From Aliiglaciecola sp. 3_MG-2023 (lineage in GTDB: Bacteria > Pseudomonadota > Gammaproteobacteria > Enterobacterales > Alteromonadaceae): 64,000 nt of DNA. The notes below the pieces were generated by a model. That model saw only the letters and a list, made by a program, of their open reading frames with translations, ran no database searches and was not told the DNA's origin. The stretch is taken from positions 248,001 to 312,000 of the forward strand of contig NZ_JAUORV010000003.1 of NCBI RefSeq assembly GCF_030548205.1. Direction: 5' to 3'. A program made the position numbers and the translations under genes. Below, piece by piece: positions 7,615-16,655 of the stretch (positions within the stretch are counted from its first letter, which is position 1; each line of letters opens with the position of its first letter).

Positions 7615-9054
7615 ATGGTTCAATTTTTACTTAACAATGTGAAGACTGATATTGATTCAGTGGAAACGGATCTGACCGTTCTGGACTATCTTCGTGAACA
7701 TCAGGGGTTGTGTGGCACGAAAGAAGGATGTGCCTCCGGTGATTGTGGTGCTTGCACCGTGGTTTTAGCGCAATTAAATGACCAACAAGATGCCATTGAA
7801 TACAAGTCAATCAATAGTTGCGTGACCTTCACTAGCGCACTGCAAGGTAAGCAGCTTATTACTGTTGAGCATATATCCGACGGGAAACAATTACATCCAG
7901 TGCAATCTGCCATGGAAACCCAGCATGCCTCACAGTGTGGTTTTTGTACTCCTGGCTTCGTCATGTCGCTTTTTGCCATGTATCATCAAAACACACAACC
8001 TACTCGACACAACGTTGAATTGGCATTGTCAGGAAACTTATGCCGTTGCACCGGTTATCGCCCTATTATCGATGCCGCCCTTTCCAGTTGTGATGGGAAA
8101 GTAGCCGATAAATTCGATGAATCAGAACGACAAACCATTGAGCTACTAAAGTCTATTGAAGCCCACAACTCAGGTTTAGACGGGCTATTTGTCCCAACTT
8201 CCCGGCAAGCTCTCGGCAAACTAGTTGAAACCTATCCTAATGCGCGTTTTGTAGCGGGCAGTACGGATCTCGCATTAGAAGTCACTCAACAACTAAAAAA
8301 TCTTGATTGTTTGATCGATCTTAAATCTGTTCCTGAACTAAACCAAATGACGCTCACTGATACCCATTTAGTCATTGGTGCGGCGTTGCCATTTAACCAA
8401 ATTGAACCCTTACTTTTGCAACATTTTCCTAGCTTAAACGAACTTTTATGGCGATTTGCTTCGGTTCCCATCCGCAATCAAGCAACTCTAGGTGGAAATG
8501 TAGCCAACGCCTCTCCTATTGGTGATATGCCACCGGTTTTATTGGCATTAAATGCTGAGATTTCAGTGGATGATGGTAGTTCCCAAAGGAAAATTCCAGC
8601 CAGATCATTTTTCCTTGATTATCGAAAAACTGCATTGCAAAAAGGAGAATGGATAGACTCGATTCACCTCCCTTTGTTGCAATCAAACGCAATACTGAAA
8701 GCCTACAAAGTATCGAAACGCATGGAAGATGATATATCTGCAGTCTGTGCCGTCTTCCAAGTCATATTTAAGGATGACAAAATTGAAAGCCTGTTTACTG
8801 GCTTTGGCGGTGTTGCCGCAACACCTGTGTGTGCCAGTGAATTTGAACAAGCTATGCTAGGCGCTACTTGGAGCTCATCAGAAACCTTGGCATTGGGTAA
8901 ACAATTATTACTCAAAGCCTTCCAACCTATGGATGATGTTCGTGCTTCAGCCCAATACCGTACAGATTTAGTGGTTAATTTATGGCATCGCTTTTGGTTG
9001 GAAAACACCCAGCAAAACAATCTAATTGAAACACGGGTGGTAAATCATGCGTAA
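7615..9054 (+). CDS. xdhA: Xanthine dehydrogenase small subunit (2Fe-2S and FAD domains)
   Basis: 479 residues carrying both iron-sulfur domains and the FAD domain. The plant-type cluster uses Cys39, Cys44, Cys47 and Cys69 (GCASGDCGAC); the second cluster uses Cys108, Cys111, Cys143 and Cys145 (QCGFCTPGF, NLCRCTGYRP). The FAD domain from about residue 190 has FVAGSTDL and IRNQATLGGNVANASPIGD. With XdhB it oxidises hypoxanthine to xanthine and xanthine to urate using NAD+. It is the first gene of the rightward operon behind the RutR-type operator and overlaps xdhB by 8 bases. Confidence 0.95.
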   Translation: MVQFLLNNVKTDIDSVETDLTVLDYLREHQGLCGTKEGCASGDCGACTVVLAQLNDQQDAIEYKSINSCVTFTSALQGKQLITVEHISDGKQLHPVQSAMETQHASQCGFCTPGFVMSLFAMYHQNTQPTRHNVELALSGNLCRCTGYRPIIDAALSSCDGKVADKFDESERQTIELLKSIEAHNSGLDGLFVPTSRQALGKLVETYPNARFVAGSTDLALEVTQQLKNLDCLIDLKSVPELNQMTLTDTHLVIGAALPFNQIEPLLLQHFPSLNELLWRFASVPIRNQATLGGNVANASPIGDMPPVLLALNAEISVDDGSSQRKIPARSFFLDYRKTALQKGEWIDSIHLPLLQSNAILKAYKVSKRMEDDISAVCAVFQVIFKDDKIESLFTGFGGVAATPVCASEFEQAMLGATWSSSETLALGKQLLLKAFQPMDDVRASAQYRTDLVVNLWHRFWLENTQQNNLIETRVVNHA

Positions 9055-11425
9055 ACTCATTGATCTGGAACTAGACAATACCCCTTCTGGAAAGATTGGC
9101 ACATCAAGCAAACATGAAAGTGGCAAGCGTCACGTGACAGGCAGCGCCATTTACGTTGATGATAAAAATTTACCTGCAAATACTTTATTTGCGGCCATAG
9201 GTACCAGTAAGGTTGCTTGTGGGAGCATTCAACAAATGGATCTGTCAAAAGTATGGTCTAGCCCAGGTGTAGTAGATGTCATTACGGTAGACGATATACC
9301 CGGGCACACCGACATTGGCCCAGTTTTCAAAGGGGATCCCATACTCACTAGCGATAAAGTTAGCTTTAATGGGCAAGCCATTTTTGCTGTTTTAGCGACC
9401 TCGGTCCGTTTAGCCAGACAAGCCGTACTCAATGCCGATATCACGTACAGTCAATTACCGGCCGCTTTAAGTACCGACGATTCTCATCAAAAGCAAGATT
9501 TTGTTCGCCCAGCTCACAAGATGCAACAAACCTATTCTTCATTGAATGAACAACAAGGGCTGCATCAAATAAAGTCCTGTTTAGATGTGGGAGGACAAGA
9601 ACATTTGTACCTTGAAGGACAAGTCTCTGTGGCAGTTCCTCAAGAAGAAGATCGCATGATGATCTATACCTCTAGTCAACATCCTAGCGAAGTCCAGAAA
9701 TTAGTCGCCGAAGTGTTAGACGTCTCAATTAACAAAGTGACCGTTGATATGCGTCGTATGGGCGGCGGGTTTGGCGGTAAAGAGACCCAAGCGGCACAAT
9801 GGGCCTGTATTGCAGCAGTTTTAGCCGCGCGTCAATCCGTACCAGTAAAAATTCGATTACCGCGAATGCTCGATATGCAAGTCACGGGCAAACGCCACCC
9901 GTTCACTAATAAATACAGGGTGAACTTTAATCAAGATGGAATCATTCAATCCAGTGAGTTTGAAATAAATGGCGATTGTGGCCATTCTCCGGATTTGTCC
10001 GACGCAATAGTTGACCGTGCCATGTTTCATGTGGACAACGGATATCATCTTGGCCAAACAGACGTTATCGGACATAGATGCAGAACCAATAAAGTCTCAC
10101 ACACTGCATTTAGAGGTTTTGGCGGCCCCCAAGGCATGATTGTCGCCGAAGATATGCTGGATAAAATTGCCCGGCATAGAAAACTCGACCCACTCACCGC
10201 CAGGAAACGCAATTTCTACCAAAATGTAGGGGTTAACGAAACCCATTACGGAATGCCAATCGGCCAAAACGTATTGCCTGACTTAATCGAAAAGTTGGAA
10301 CAAAGCAGTGATTATTGGCAACGTAGAAAGCACATTCAGGAATTTAACCAGTCCAGTCCAATCATTAAGAAAGGACTGGCCTTAACACCAGTAAAATTCG
10401 GCATTTCATTTACTGCTAAACATCTTAATCAGGCGGGTGCACTGCTACACGTATACACTGACGGTAGTATTCAAGTAAACCATGGCGGCACTGAAATGGG
10501 CCAAGGGTTACATACCAAAGTCGCGCAAGTGGTGGCCAACGAGTTTGGTTTACCCCTTGATAAAATAGAGGTTACCGCTACCCGCACGGATAAAGTGCCC
10601 AACACCTCCCCAACTGCGGCATCCAGCGGAACCGATATGAATGGTAAAGCGGCACAAAATGCCTGTATTGAAATTAAACAACGTTTAGCGCCGTTAATGG
10701 TGAAGTTGTTTAAGCAACAATCAACAGAACAAAGCAGCAATGATAATGGGCAAACAGTAGATGTTGAAGATGTGAAATTTATCCATCAGCATGTCTGTTT
10801 ACATGACTTTAAACTTCCTTTTGCGGAACTCATTCAGACCGCCTATTTTGAGCGCATATCACTTTCAACTACAGGGTTCTACCAAACCCCTAAAATTCAC
10901 TATGATCGCGAAACGGGGAAAGGACGTCCGTTCTTCTATTTCGCCTATGGCGCATCATGCAGTGAAGTGCTCATTGATACTTTAACCGGTGAAATGCGAG
11001 TTGAACGTGTGGATATTCTCCATGATGTGGGAAACAGCCTTAATCCGGCCATCGATATTGGTCAAATCGAAGGAGGATTTATTCAAGGAATGGGATGGTT
11101 AACCACCGAAGAATTATTGTGGGATAAAAGCGGTAAATTAATCAGTAATAATCCAGCGACCTATAAAATACCAGCTATCGGAGACACCCCAAGAACCTTT
11201 AATGTAGATCTTTATCCCCATGCCAATACTGAAAATACAATCTACAACTCTAAAGCCGTGGGCGAGCCACCTTTAATGTTGGCTATCTCTGTTTGGTGTG
11301 CAATTAAAGACGCAATATCAAGCTTATCAGACTATACATTGGATCCGGAATTAGACACCCCTGCCACGCCTGAAAAAATTCTAATAGCCTGTCAGAATAT
11401 AGCGGCTTCAAGGGATGCTGATTGA
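9047..11425 (+). CDS. xdhB: Xanthine dehydrogenase molybdopterin-binding subunit
   Basis: 792-residue molybdenum-cofactor subunit. Recognisable are GGGFGGKETQ, the FRGFGGPQGM loop, GTEMGQGLHTKVAQ, SPTAASSGTDMNG and the C-terminal VGEPPLM, where Glu740 is the expected catalytic base. Length is standard for bacterial XdhB. It overlaps xdhA by 8 bases and shares one base with xdhC (TGATG), so the three are translationally coupled. The enzyme produces the urate used by PuuD at the end of the same operon. Confidence 0.95.
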   Translation: MRKLIDLELDNTPSGKIGTSSKHESGKRHVTGSAIYVDDKNLPANTLFAAIGTSKVACGSIQQMDLSKVWSSPGVVDVITVDDIPGHTDIGPVFKGDPILTSDKVSFNGQAIFAVLATSVRLARQAVLNADITYSQLPAALSTDDSHQKQDFVRPAHKMQQTYSSLNEQQGLHQIKSCLDVGGQEHLYLEGQVSVAVPQEEDRMMIYTSSQHPSEVQKLVAEVLDVSINKVTVDMRRMGGGFGGKETQAAQWACIAAVLAARQSVPVKIRLPRMLDMQVTGKRHPFTNKYRVNFNQDGIIQSSEFEINGDCGHSPDLSDAIVDRAMFHVDNGYHLGQTDVIGHRCRTNKVSHTAFRGFGGPQGMIVAEDMLDKIARHRKLDPLTARKRNFYQNVGVNETHYGMPIGQNVLPDLIEKLEQSSDYWQRRKHIQEFNQSSPIIKKGLALTPVKFGISFTAKHLNQAGALLHVYTDGSIQVNHGGTEMGQGLHTKVAQVVANEFGLPLDKIEVTATRTDKVPNTSPTAASSGTDMNGKAAQNACIEIKQRLAPLMVKLFKQQSTEQSSNDNGQTVDVEDVKFIHQHVCLHDFKLPFAELIQTAYFERISLSTTGFYQTPKIHYDRETGKGRPFFYFAYGASCSEVLIDTLTGEMRVERVDILHDVGNSLNPAIDIGQIEGGFIQGMGWLTTEELLWDKSGKLISNNPATYKIPAIGDTPRTFNVDLYPHANTENTIYNSKAVGEPPLMLAISVWCAIKDAISSLSDYTLDPELDTPATPEKILIACQNIAASRDAD

Positions 11426-12279
11426 TGATTAAGAATCAGTGGTTTGATGGCGTTATGCATTGCGAAAATACCGCAAAAGCCTATGTGGTATTAACCGTAA
11501 TGGGCTCAGTAGGTTCAACTCCTCGCCCTCAAGGCACCAAAATGGTGGTCACTGAAGATCGGATTTTTGATACCATCGGCGGCGGGCAACTTGAACATTT
11601 GTCTATTCAAAAAGCACGGGAATTACTCGCCAGTAAAAATCAAATCCAACATGTTGAGTACTTTCCGTTAGGGGCTAAATTAGCCCAATGTTGTGGCGGT
11701 GCAACCCATGTATTATTTGAAGTTTTCTGCCAACATGTAAATCAACTGATGATTTTTGGCGCCGGTCACGTGGCACAAGCTCTTGTGCCCATTATATCGC
11801 AACTGCCTTTAAATATTATTTGGGTAGATTCTCGACAAGAGATGTTTGATCAAGTCGATAAATCACAGCTTCAACTACCCGCGAATGTCAGTACCTTCAT
11901 TGCTGATGATTGCGTCGATGCACTTGATGAATACCCAGCCGATTTTGTCTTGGTCATGACCCATGATCATCAGCTAGATTATGAACTAGTACACAAAGCA
12001 ATCCACATTGATCATGTGCAGTATTTAGGCTTAATCGGCTCTCAAACCAAAGCCAAACGCTTCCAAACTCGCCTTACTAATCATGGCGTTAATGAACAAT
12101 TGCTGGAAAAGCTAGTTTGCCCCATTGGCATTGCCGATATCCCGGGTAAACGCCCTATAGAAGTTGCCGTGTCTGTAGCCGGTCAACTGATTAAATTACT
12201 CCATAAACAAGAATCAAAGGTAACCCAAAATAGCCAAGAGGCTTGGTTACAAACCAAGGAAATTGCGAAATTACTATGA
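11425..12279 (+). CDS. xdhC: Xanthine dehydrogenase accessory protein XdhC
   Basis: 284-residue XdhC/CoxI-type protein that binds sulfurated molybdenum cofactor and inserts it into XdhB. The N-terminal part has GSVGSTPRPQGTKM and the paired cysteines of LAQCCGGATH (about residues 89-90); the Rossmann-like C-terminal part begins IFGAGHVAQAL. I place the start at the ATG at 11425, which shares its A with the xdhB TGA; an in-frame TTG one codon earlier is less likely. It overlaps uraD by 4 bases (ATGA). Confidence 0.92.
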   Translation: MIKNQWFDGVMHCENTAKAYVVLTVMGSVGSTPRPQGTKMVVTEDRIFDTIGGGQLEHLSIQKARELLASKNQIQHVEYFPLGAKLAQCCGGATHVLFEVFCQHVNQLMIFGAGHVAQALVPIISQLPLNIIWVDSRQEMFDQVDKSQLQLPANVSTFIADDCVDALDEYPADFVLVMTHDHQLDYELVHKAIHIDHVQYLGLIGSQTKAKRFQTRLTNHGVNEQLLEKLVCPIGIADIPGKRPIEVAVSVAGQLIKLLHKQESKVTQNSQEAWLQTKEIAKLL

Positions 12280-12782
12280 CCTTAGATGAACTCAATCGAT
12301 TACCTGAACCCGAAGCTTATCAATGGTTTAAGAGTTGCTGTGAATCCACTACTTGGTCAAGATTCATGGCTCAGACTCGTCCTTACACATCCGTTGAGCA
12401 GATCAAAATAGTTGCCACCGAAAAATGGCCTAGTTTAACTGATGATGACTACTTAGAAGCCTTTAAAGCGCATCCGATGATTGGAGACATTAAAACCTTA
12501 GAAGCCAAATATGCCAATACTTCAGGCTTAGCTGAACAAGAACAAGCCAGTGCCATAGGCGCAGATCCTATGGTCTTAGAGGAGCTTCATCGTCTTAACC
12601 ACTTATACCTTGAAAAGAACCATTTTATTTTCATCATATGTGCTACCGGACAAAGTGCCGAGAACATGTTGGCGGCAATTAAAGAGCGCATACACAACGA
12701 TACTAAAACTGAAATTGCGTTAGCAGCCCAACAACAATTAAAAATCGCTTTATTAAGAATCGAAAAAGGCCTAAACGCCTAA
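12276..12782 (+). CDS. uraD: OHCU decarboxylase
   Basis: 168-residue 2-oxo-4-hydroxy-4-carboxy-5-ureidoimidazoline decarboxylase, the third step from urate to S-allantoin. The catalytic histidine is His66 in AHPMIGD; the EQ of LAEQEQASA (residues 87-88) and the C-terminal LAAQQQLKIALLRIEKGL are typical. The start is the ATG at 12276 that overlaps the xdhC stop as ATGA; a longer in-frame TTG reading would add 11 unlikely residues. It is 15 bases before uraH, its pathway partner. Confidence 0.92.
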   Translation: MTLDELNRLPEPEAYQWFKSCCESTTWSRFMAQTRPYTSVEQIKIVATEKWPSLTDDDYLEAFKAHPMIGDIKTLEAKYANTSGLAEQEQASAIGADPMVLEELHRLNHLYLEKNHFIFIICATGQSAENMLAAIKERIHNDTKTEIALAAQQQLKIALLRIEKGLNA

Positions 12783-12797
12783 ACAGAGAATCAATTT

Positions 12798-13121
12798 ATG
12801 AATAGTTTATCCAGTCATGTACTTGATACCGCAGCAGGGAAACCTGTGGCTAACTTAGCGTTACATTTAACGACCCCAGATGGTAGCGTGGTGCAGGCCA
12901 AAACAGATAGTGATGGCCGTTGCAATCAATGGAATAACATCCAATTTGTCGCCGGTCACTATCAACTACGATTTTCCGTCGAAGCCTATTTAATTGAAAA
13001 ACACGGCGAAAGTTTCTACCCCTTTGTTGATGTTAACTTTACCTTACCTGAAGATGGTGGACACTATCATGTGCCTTTGTTGATCTCACCATACGGTTTT
13101 AGTAGTTACCGAGGCAGCTAA
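12798..13121 (+). CDS. uraH: 5-hydroxyisourate hydrolase (transthyretin-like)
   Basis: 107-residue transthyretin-related protein ending in the diagnostic YRGS. The N-terminal LSSHVLDTAAGKP supplies the first active-site histidine (His7) and HYHVPLLISPYGFSSYRGS holds a second (His91). It hydrolyses 5-hydroxyisourate, the unstable product of urate oxidation, to OHCU, which UraD then decarboxylates. No signal peptide, so it is the cytoplasmic form. It stands 15 bases after uraD and 6 bases before guaD. Confidence 0.94.
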   Translation: MNSLSSHVLDTAAGKPVANLALHLTTPDGSVVQAKTDSDGRCNQWNNIQFVAGHYQLRFSVEAYLIEKHGESFYPFVDVNFTLPEDGGHYHVPLLISPYGFSSYRGS

Positions 13122-13127
13122 ATAAAT

Positions 13128-14456
13128 ATGAGTTCAGATTTGCAAGTATTTCGCAGTAGCATTCTACACTTTCCAGAAGCCACGGACTCTCCAGAGCAGA
13201 GTTACGCGTACTTTAAAGATGGATATTTAGTTACGCGTAACGATAAAATAGCTTCAGTGGGTGATTATTCATCCCTACCCGAGGAGTTTTCTTCGTTACC
13301 GGTTAATGACTATCAAGGTAAGCTATTGTTACCGGGCTTTATTGATAGCCATTTACATTTTCCGCAAACAGAAATGATAGCCAGCTATGGCGAGCAATTA
13401 CTCCAATGGTTACAAAACTTTACGTTTCCCACAGAAACAAAATTTCAAAACCATGATTACGCACACGCCATGGCAGAATTGTTTTTAAGCCAATTGTTTT
13501 GTAATGGCACCACCACGGCCATGGTCTATTCCAGTGTCCATAAACAAGCCACAGATGCACTTTTTAGCGCAGCAACAGCCCATCAAATGGCATTAATTGC
13601 TGGTAAAGTGTGTATGGATAGAAATTGTCCAGAAGACTTACAAGACTGCCCAACTTCTGCTCAGCTAGATAGTGCTGAGTTAATTGAAAAGTGGCATAAC
13701 AAAAATCGTACTAAATACGCTTTAACCCCAAGGTTTGCTCCTACCAGTACAGAAGGTCAGTTAGCTGCGTTAGGTGAATTAGCGCAACAATACGACGATG
13801 TCTATATTCAAACGCACTTATCTGAGAATACCCATGAAATTGCTTGGGTCAAAGAGCTTTATCCACAACATCAACACTATTTAGATGTATACGATCACCA
13901 TCATCTCGTTAGAAAAGGTAGCGTGTTTGGACATTGTATTCATTTACACCAAGCTGAGTGGGATTTACTTGCACAAACAGACGCCACTATCGCCTTTTGC
14001 CCTTCTTCAAACTTGTTTTTAGGCAGTGGATTGTTCAATCTTGACAAAGCCAGGCAATCATCGGTAAACGTTGCATTAGCCACAGATGTGGGTGCAGGCA
14101 CCTCATTTAATATGCTTAGAACGATGGGAGATGCCTATAAAGTTTGCCAGCTCAACCATAGTCAACTTTCAGCATTAAATGGCCTTTATATGATGACACA
14201 AGGAACGGCTGCAGCGCTGAATTTAGACCACAATATTGGTAATTTAAATCCCGGAAGCCACGCAGATTTTGTCATTCTGGATCCTAAATTTAGCCAACTA
14301 AGTGAAATTAGAACAAATTCATTAATCTCAGAAGGGTCAATTGACCTACCTTCTGATGTTTTGTTTGCTTTAAGTATGTTAGCAGATGAACGCACAACTG
14401 AAGCCACATACATCGCTGGAAAAGCGGTGTTTAAACAACCCACTAGGAGCAATTAA
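13128..14456 (+). CDS. guaD: Guanine deaminase
   Basis: 442-residue amidohydrolase with the guanine-deaminase core GFIDSHLHFPQTEMI (zinc ligands His75 and His77), GKVCMDRNCPEDL, TQTHLSENTHEI-like YIQTHLSEN, GHCIHLH and ATDVGAGTSFNML. It converts guanine to xanthine and ammonia. Its stop codon is immediately followed by the puuD start, and it is 6 bases after uraH. Together with the adenine deaminase at 4751 it brings both purine bases into the xanthine dehydrogenase route. Confidence 0.93.
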   Translation: MSSDLQVFRSSILHFPEATDSPEQSYAYFKDGYLVTRNDKIASVGDYSSLPEEFSSLPVNDYQGKLLLPGFIDSHLHFPQTEMIASYGEQLLQWLQNFTFPTETKFQNHDYAHAMAELFLSQLFCNGTTTAMVYSSVHKQATDALFSAATAHQMALIAGKVCMDRNCPEDLQDCPTSAQLDSAELIEKWHNKNRTKYALTPRFAPTSTEGQLAALGELAQQYDDVYIQTHLSENTHEIAWVKELYPQHQHYLDVYDHHHLVRKGSVFGHCIHLHQAEWDLLAQTDATIAFCPSSNLFLGSGLFNLDKARQSSVNVALATDVGAGTSFNMLRTMGDAYKVCQLNHSQLSALNGLYMMTQGTAAALNLDHNIGNLNPGSHADFVILDPKFSQLSEIRTNSLISEGSIDLPSDVLFALSMLADERTTEATYIAGKAVFKQPTRSN

Positions 14457-15665
14457 ATGGTTTGGATGGACTGGGTATCACTGTTTATTCGTTGGTTTCA
14501 CGTCATCGCCGGGGTGGCCTGGATTGGTGCATCTTTTTATTTTATTTGGTTGGATAATAACTTACAGGCTCCGCCAGATTGGAAAAAAGACAAAGGTATA
14601 AAAGGCGATCTTTGGGCCGTCCATGGGGGAGGTTTTTATGAAGTGGCCAAATATCAATATGGTCCTGAAAAAATGCCTGAAACCTTACATTGGTTTAAAT
14701 GGGAAGCTTATACCACCTGGATAAGTGGGTTTTGTTTACTCATCCTAGTGTACTATTTTGGCGCCTCAGCATTTCTAATCGACCCCAATGTGATGGAGCT
14801 CACCCAAACCCAAGCCATACTAATGGGACTAGGTTTAATATTTGGTGGAATGCTGATTTATGAAGTCGCTTGTCGAAGTCCATTAGGGAAAAATCCACTG
14901 GCGTTTGCGTTTTTCCTACTACTATTATTAACCCTTGCTGCTTGGTTGGCCACGCAATGGTTTAGCGGTCGGGGCGCGTATATCCATATTGGTGCGCTTA
15001 TTGGAACCATAATGGTGGCTAATGTGTTTCTACAGATAATGCCATCTCAACGTGCCATGGTGGATGCAGTGAAGAACAAACAAGCGGTTGATCCAAGCTG
15101 GGGAGAAAAGGCCAAGTTACGTTCAGTTCACAACAACTACCTCACCCTGCCGATCTTGTTTATTATGATCAGTAATCATTACCCCATGACCTATTTGCAC
15201 GAGCAAAACTGGTTAGTGTTGATTGCGCTGTGTGTAGTTTCGGCGTGGATAAGACATTTTTTCAATTTAAAACATCTGGGTGTGGTAAAACCATCGATCT
15301 TGATTAGCGGCGCTGTCGCCATGCTGGCAATTGCTATTTGGGTCTCAGCCCCAAATATGTTTGCAACAGAACACAGCAATAATCAGAAAACACAGCAAAA
15401 TACAGAGCAAGTTAGTCTAAGCCAAGTTAAACAAATTTTAGATAAGCACTGCCTATCTTGTCACTCAACCAGCCCAACTGACGATATGTTCCCTTCGCCG
15501 CCGTTAGGGCTGGTTATGGATGATTGGAAAGATGTTGAAAACAAATTGAGCGTTATCTATCAACGAGTATTTGTGACGCGTGACATGCCATTTTTAAATA
15601 AAACAAAAATGACTGACGAGGAACGTCAAATAGTCGCAGACTGGTATCTACAAAACTTAAATTAA
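14457..15665 (+). CDS. puuD: Membrane-bound urate oxidase PuuD with cytochrome c domain
   Basis: 402-residue membrane protein with about eight hydrophobic segments in residues 5-300 and a C-terminal cytochrome c domain carrying one haem motif, Cys332-Leu-Ser-Cys335-His336. The opening segment (FIRWFHVIAGVAWIGASFYFIW) and HGGGFYEVAKYQ match PuuD, which oxidises urate to 5-hydroxyisourate and probably passes electrons to a respiratory oxidase, avoiding the peroxide made by soluble uricase. It starts on the base after the guaD stop and ends the xdh operon, only 12 bases from the end of the convergent hutG. Confidence 0.92.
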   Translation: MVWMDWVSLFIRWFHVIAGVAWIGASFYFIWLDNNLQAPPDWKKDKGIKGDLWAVHGGGFYEVAKYQYGPEKMPETLHWFKWEAYTTWISGFCLLILVYYFGASAFLIDPNVMELTQTQAILMGLGLIFGGMLIYEVACRSPLGKNPLAFAFFLLLLLTLAAWLATQWFSGRGAYIHIGALIGTIMVANVFLQIMPSQRAMVDAVKNKQAVDPSWGEKAKLRSVHNNYLTLPILFIMISNHYPMTYLHEQNWLVLIALCVVSAWIRHFFNLKHLGVVKPSILISGAVAMLAIAIWVSAPNMFATEHSNNQKTQQNTEQVSLSQVKQILDKHCLSCHSTSPTDDMFPSPPLGLVMDDWKDVENKLSVIYQRVFVTRDMPFLNKTKMTDEERQIVADWYLQNLN

Positions 15666-15677
15666 CATTTGGGGTTG

Positions 15678-16655
15678 TTAGTTGTGATCAAAACCGCTTT
15701 CAGCCTTAGCATGAACTGATTCAAATAAGATCCGAGCCGCTAATTTAGCGGTTCGTGCATCGATATCGTATTTTGGATTCAGTTCTGCAATATCCATTAA
15801 CCGCCAATTAAAATTTAGACTAGCTTGTTGTTCACATAACCAACGTATAATCGCAATAACAAAAGGTACGGAAATTCCCAAGCTACTGGGCGCGCTAACG
15901 CCAGGAGCCAATGCCGCTGGAAATGCATCTAAACAAACCGTCACATAGACCTCATCAACTCCCTGCAACATGGGAGTTAACAACCCTTTAGCTTTTACCA
16001 AATCCGTATTCCATTGACAATCTTCATCCAATAAATAGCCCACTTTAAGGCTATTCGCACAATCAAATAACACCTGGGTATTCGCCCCTTTGGCCACTCC
16101 TAAACAAATATAATGAAATGATTCACAGTCTAACTCGCAGGTTTGGGCTATTTGGTAAAAAGGTGTGCCAGAACTTGCGTGAGGTAACGGTTTTCGGAGG
16201 TCAAAATGGGCATCGAAGTTGATAATACCGATTTTTGCTTTGGGTTTTGCACGCAGGTAATTGCGCAAGCCAGCATAACTCGCCAGCGCTATCTCATGGC
16301 CGCCCCCCAAGCCAATAACAAATTTAGAAGAATTCAACGCTCCGTTAATTTGCTGTGCAAAGTGATCTTGTGTTGCTTCTAAATTGTTTTGTTGTTGCAC
16401 ATTTCCCAAGTCTTTAATTGAATGATTTAGATGCCATGCAAAACTACAGATGTTAGAACGAATAGCATCAGGCCCCTCTTTCGCCCCTACTCTTCCTTTA
16501 TTGGCTGCCACCCCAAGATCGCAGTTAAACCCCAGTAACGCGATATCTGTTAGCCTGGTGCTTTGTTCCATCACTTGATGCCAACGATAACTATTCCGTC
16601 CGCCATCATTGTCTACTCGTCCCTGCCAATGAAAATGTGAATTTTGACTAAACAA
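15678..16655 (-). CDS. hutG: Formimidoylglutamase (arginase family)
   Basis: Arginase-fold hydrolase that splits N-formimidoyl-L-glutamate to glutamate and formamide, last step of this Hut route. Manganese-binding stretches are GGGHEIALASY, INFDAHFDLR and VCLDAFPAALAPGVSAP. I place the start at TTG 16655: GGAGG lies five bases before it and the protein then begins FSQNSHFHWQGRVD, as HutG proteins usually do; length is 325 residues. A longer frame begins at 16709 inside hutI but lacks such a ribosome site. With the TTG start it overlaps the hutI stop by 8 bases, suggesting coupled translation. Confidence 0.9.
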   Translation of the reverse strand: MFSQNSHFHWQGRVDNDGGRNSYRWHQVMEQSTRLTDIALLGFNCDLGVAANKGRVGAKEGPDAIRSNICSFAWHLNHSIKDLGNVQQQNNLEATQDHFAQQINGALNSSKFVIGLGGGHEIALASYAGLRNYLRAKPKAKIGIINFDAHFDLRKPLPHASSGTPFYQIAQTCELDCESFHYICLGVAKGANTQVLFDCANSLKVGYLLDEDCQWNTDLVKAKGLLTPMLQGVDEVYVTVCLDAFPAALAPGVSAPSSLGISVPFVIAIIRWLCEQQASLNFNWRLMDIAELNPKYDIDARTAKLAARILFESVHAKAESGFDHN

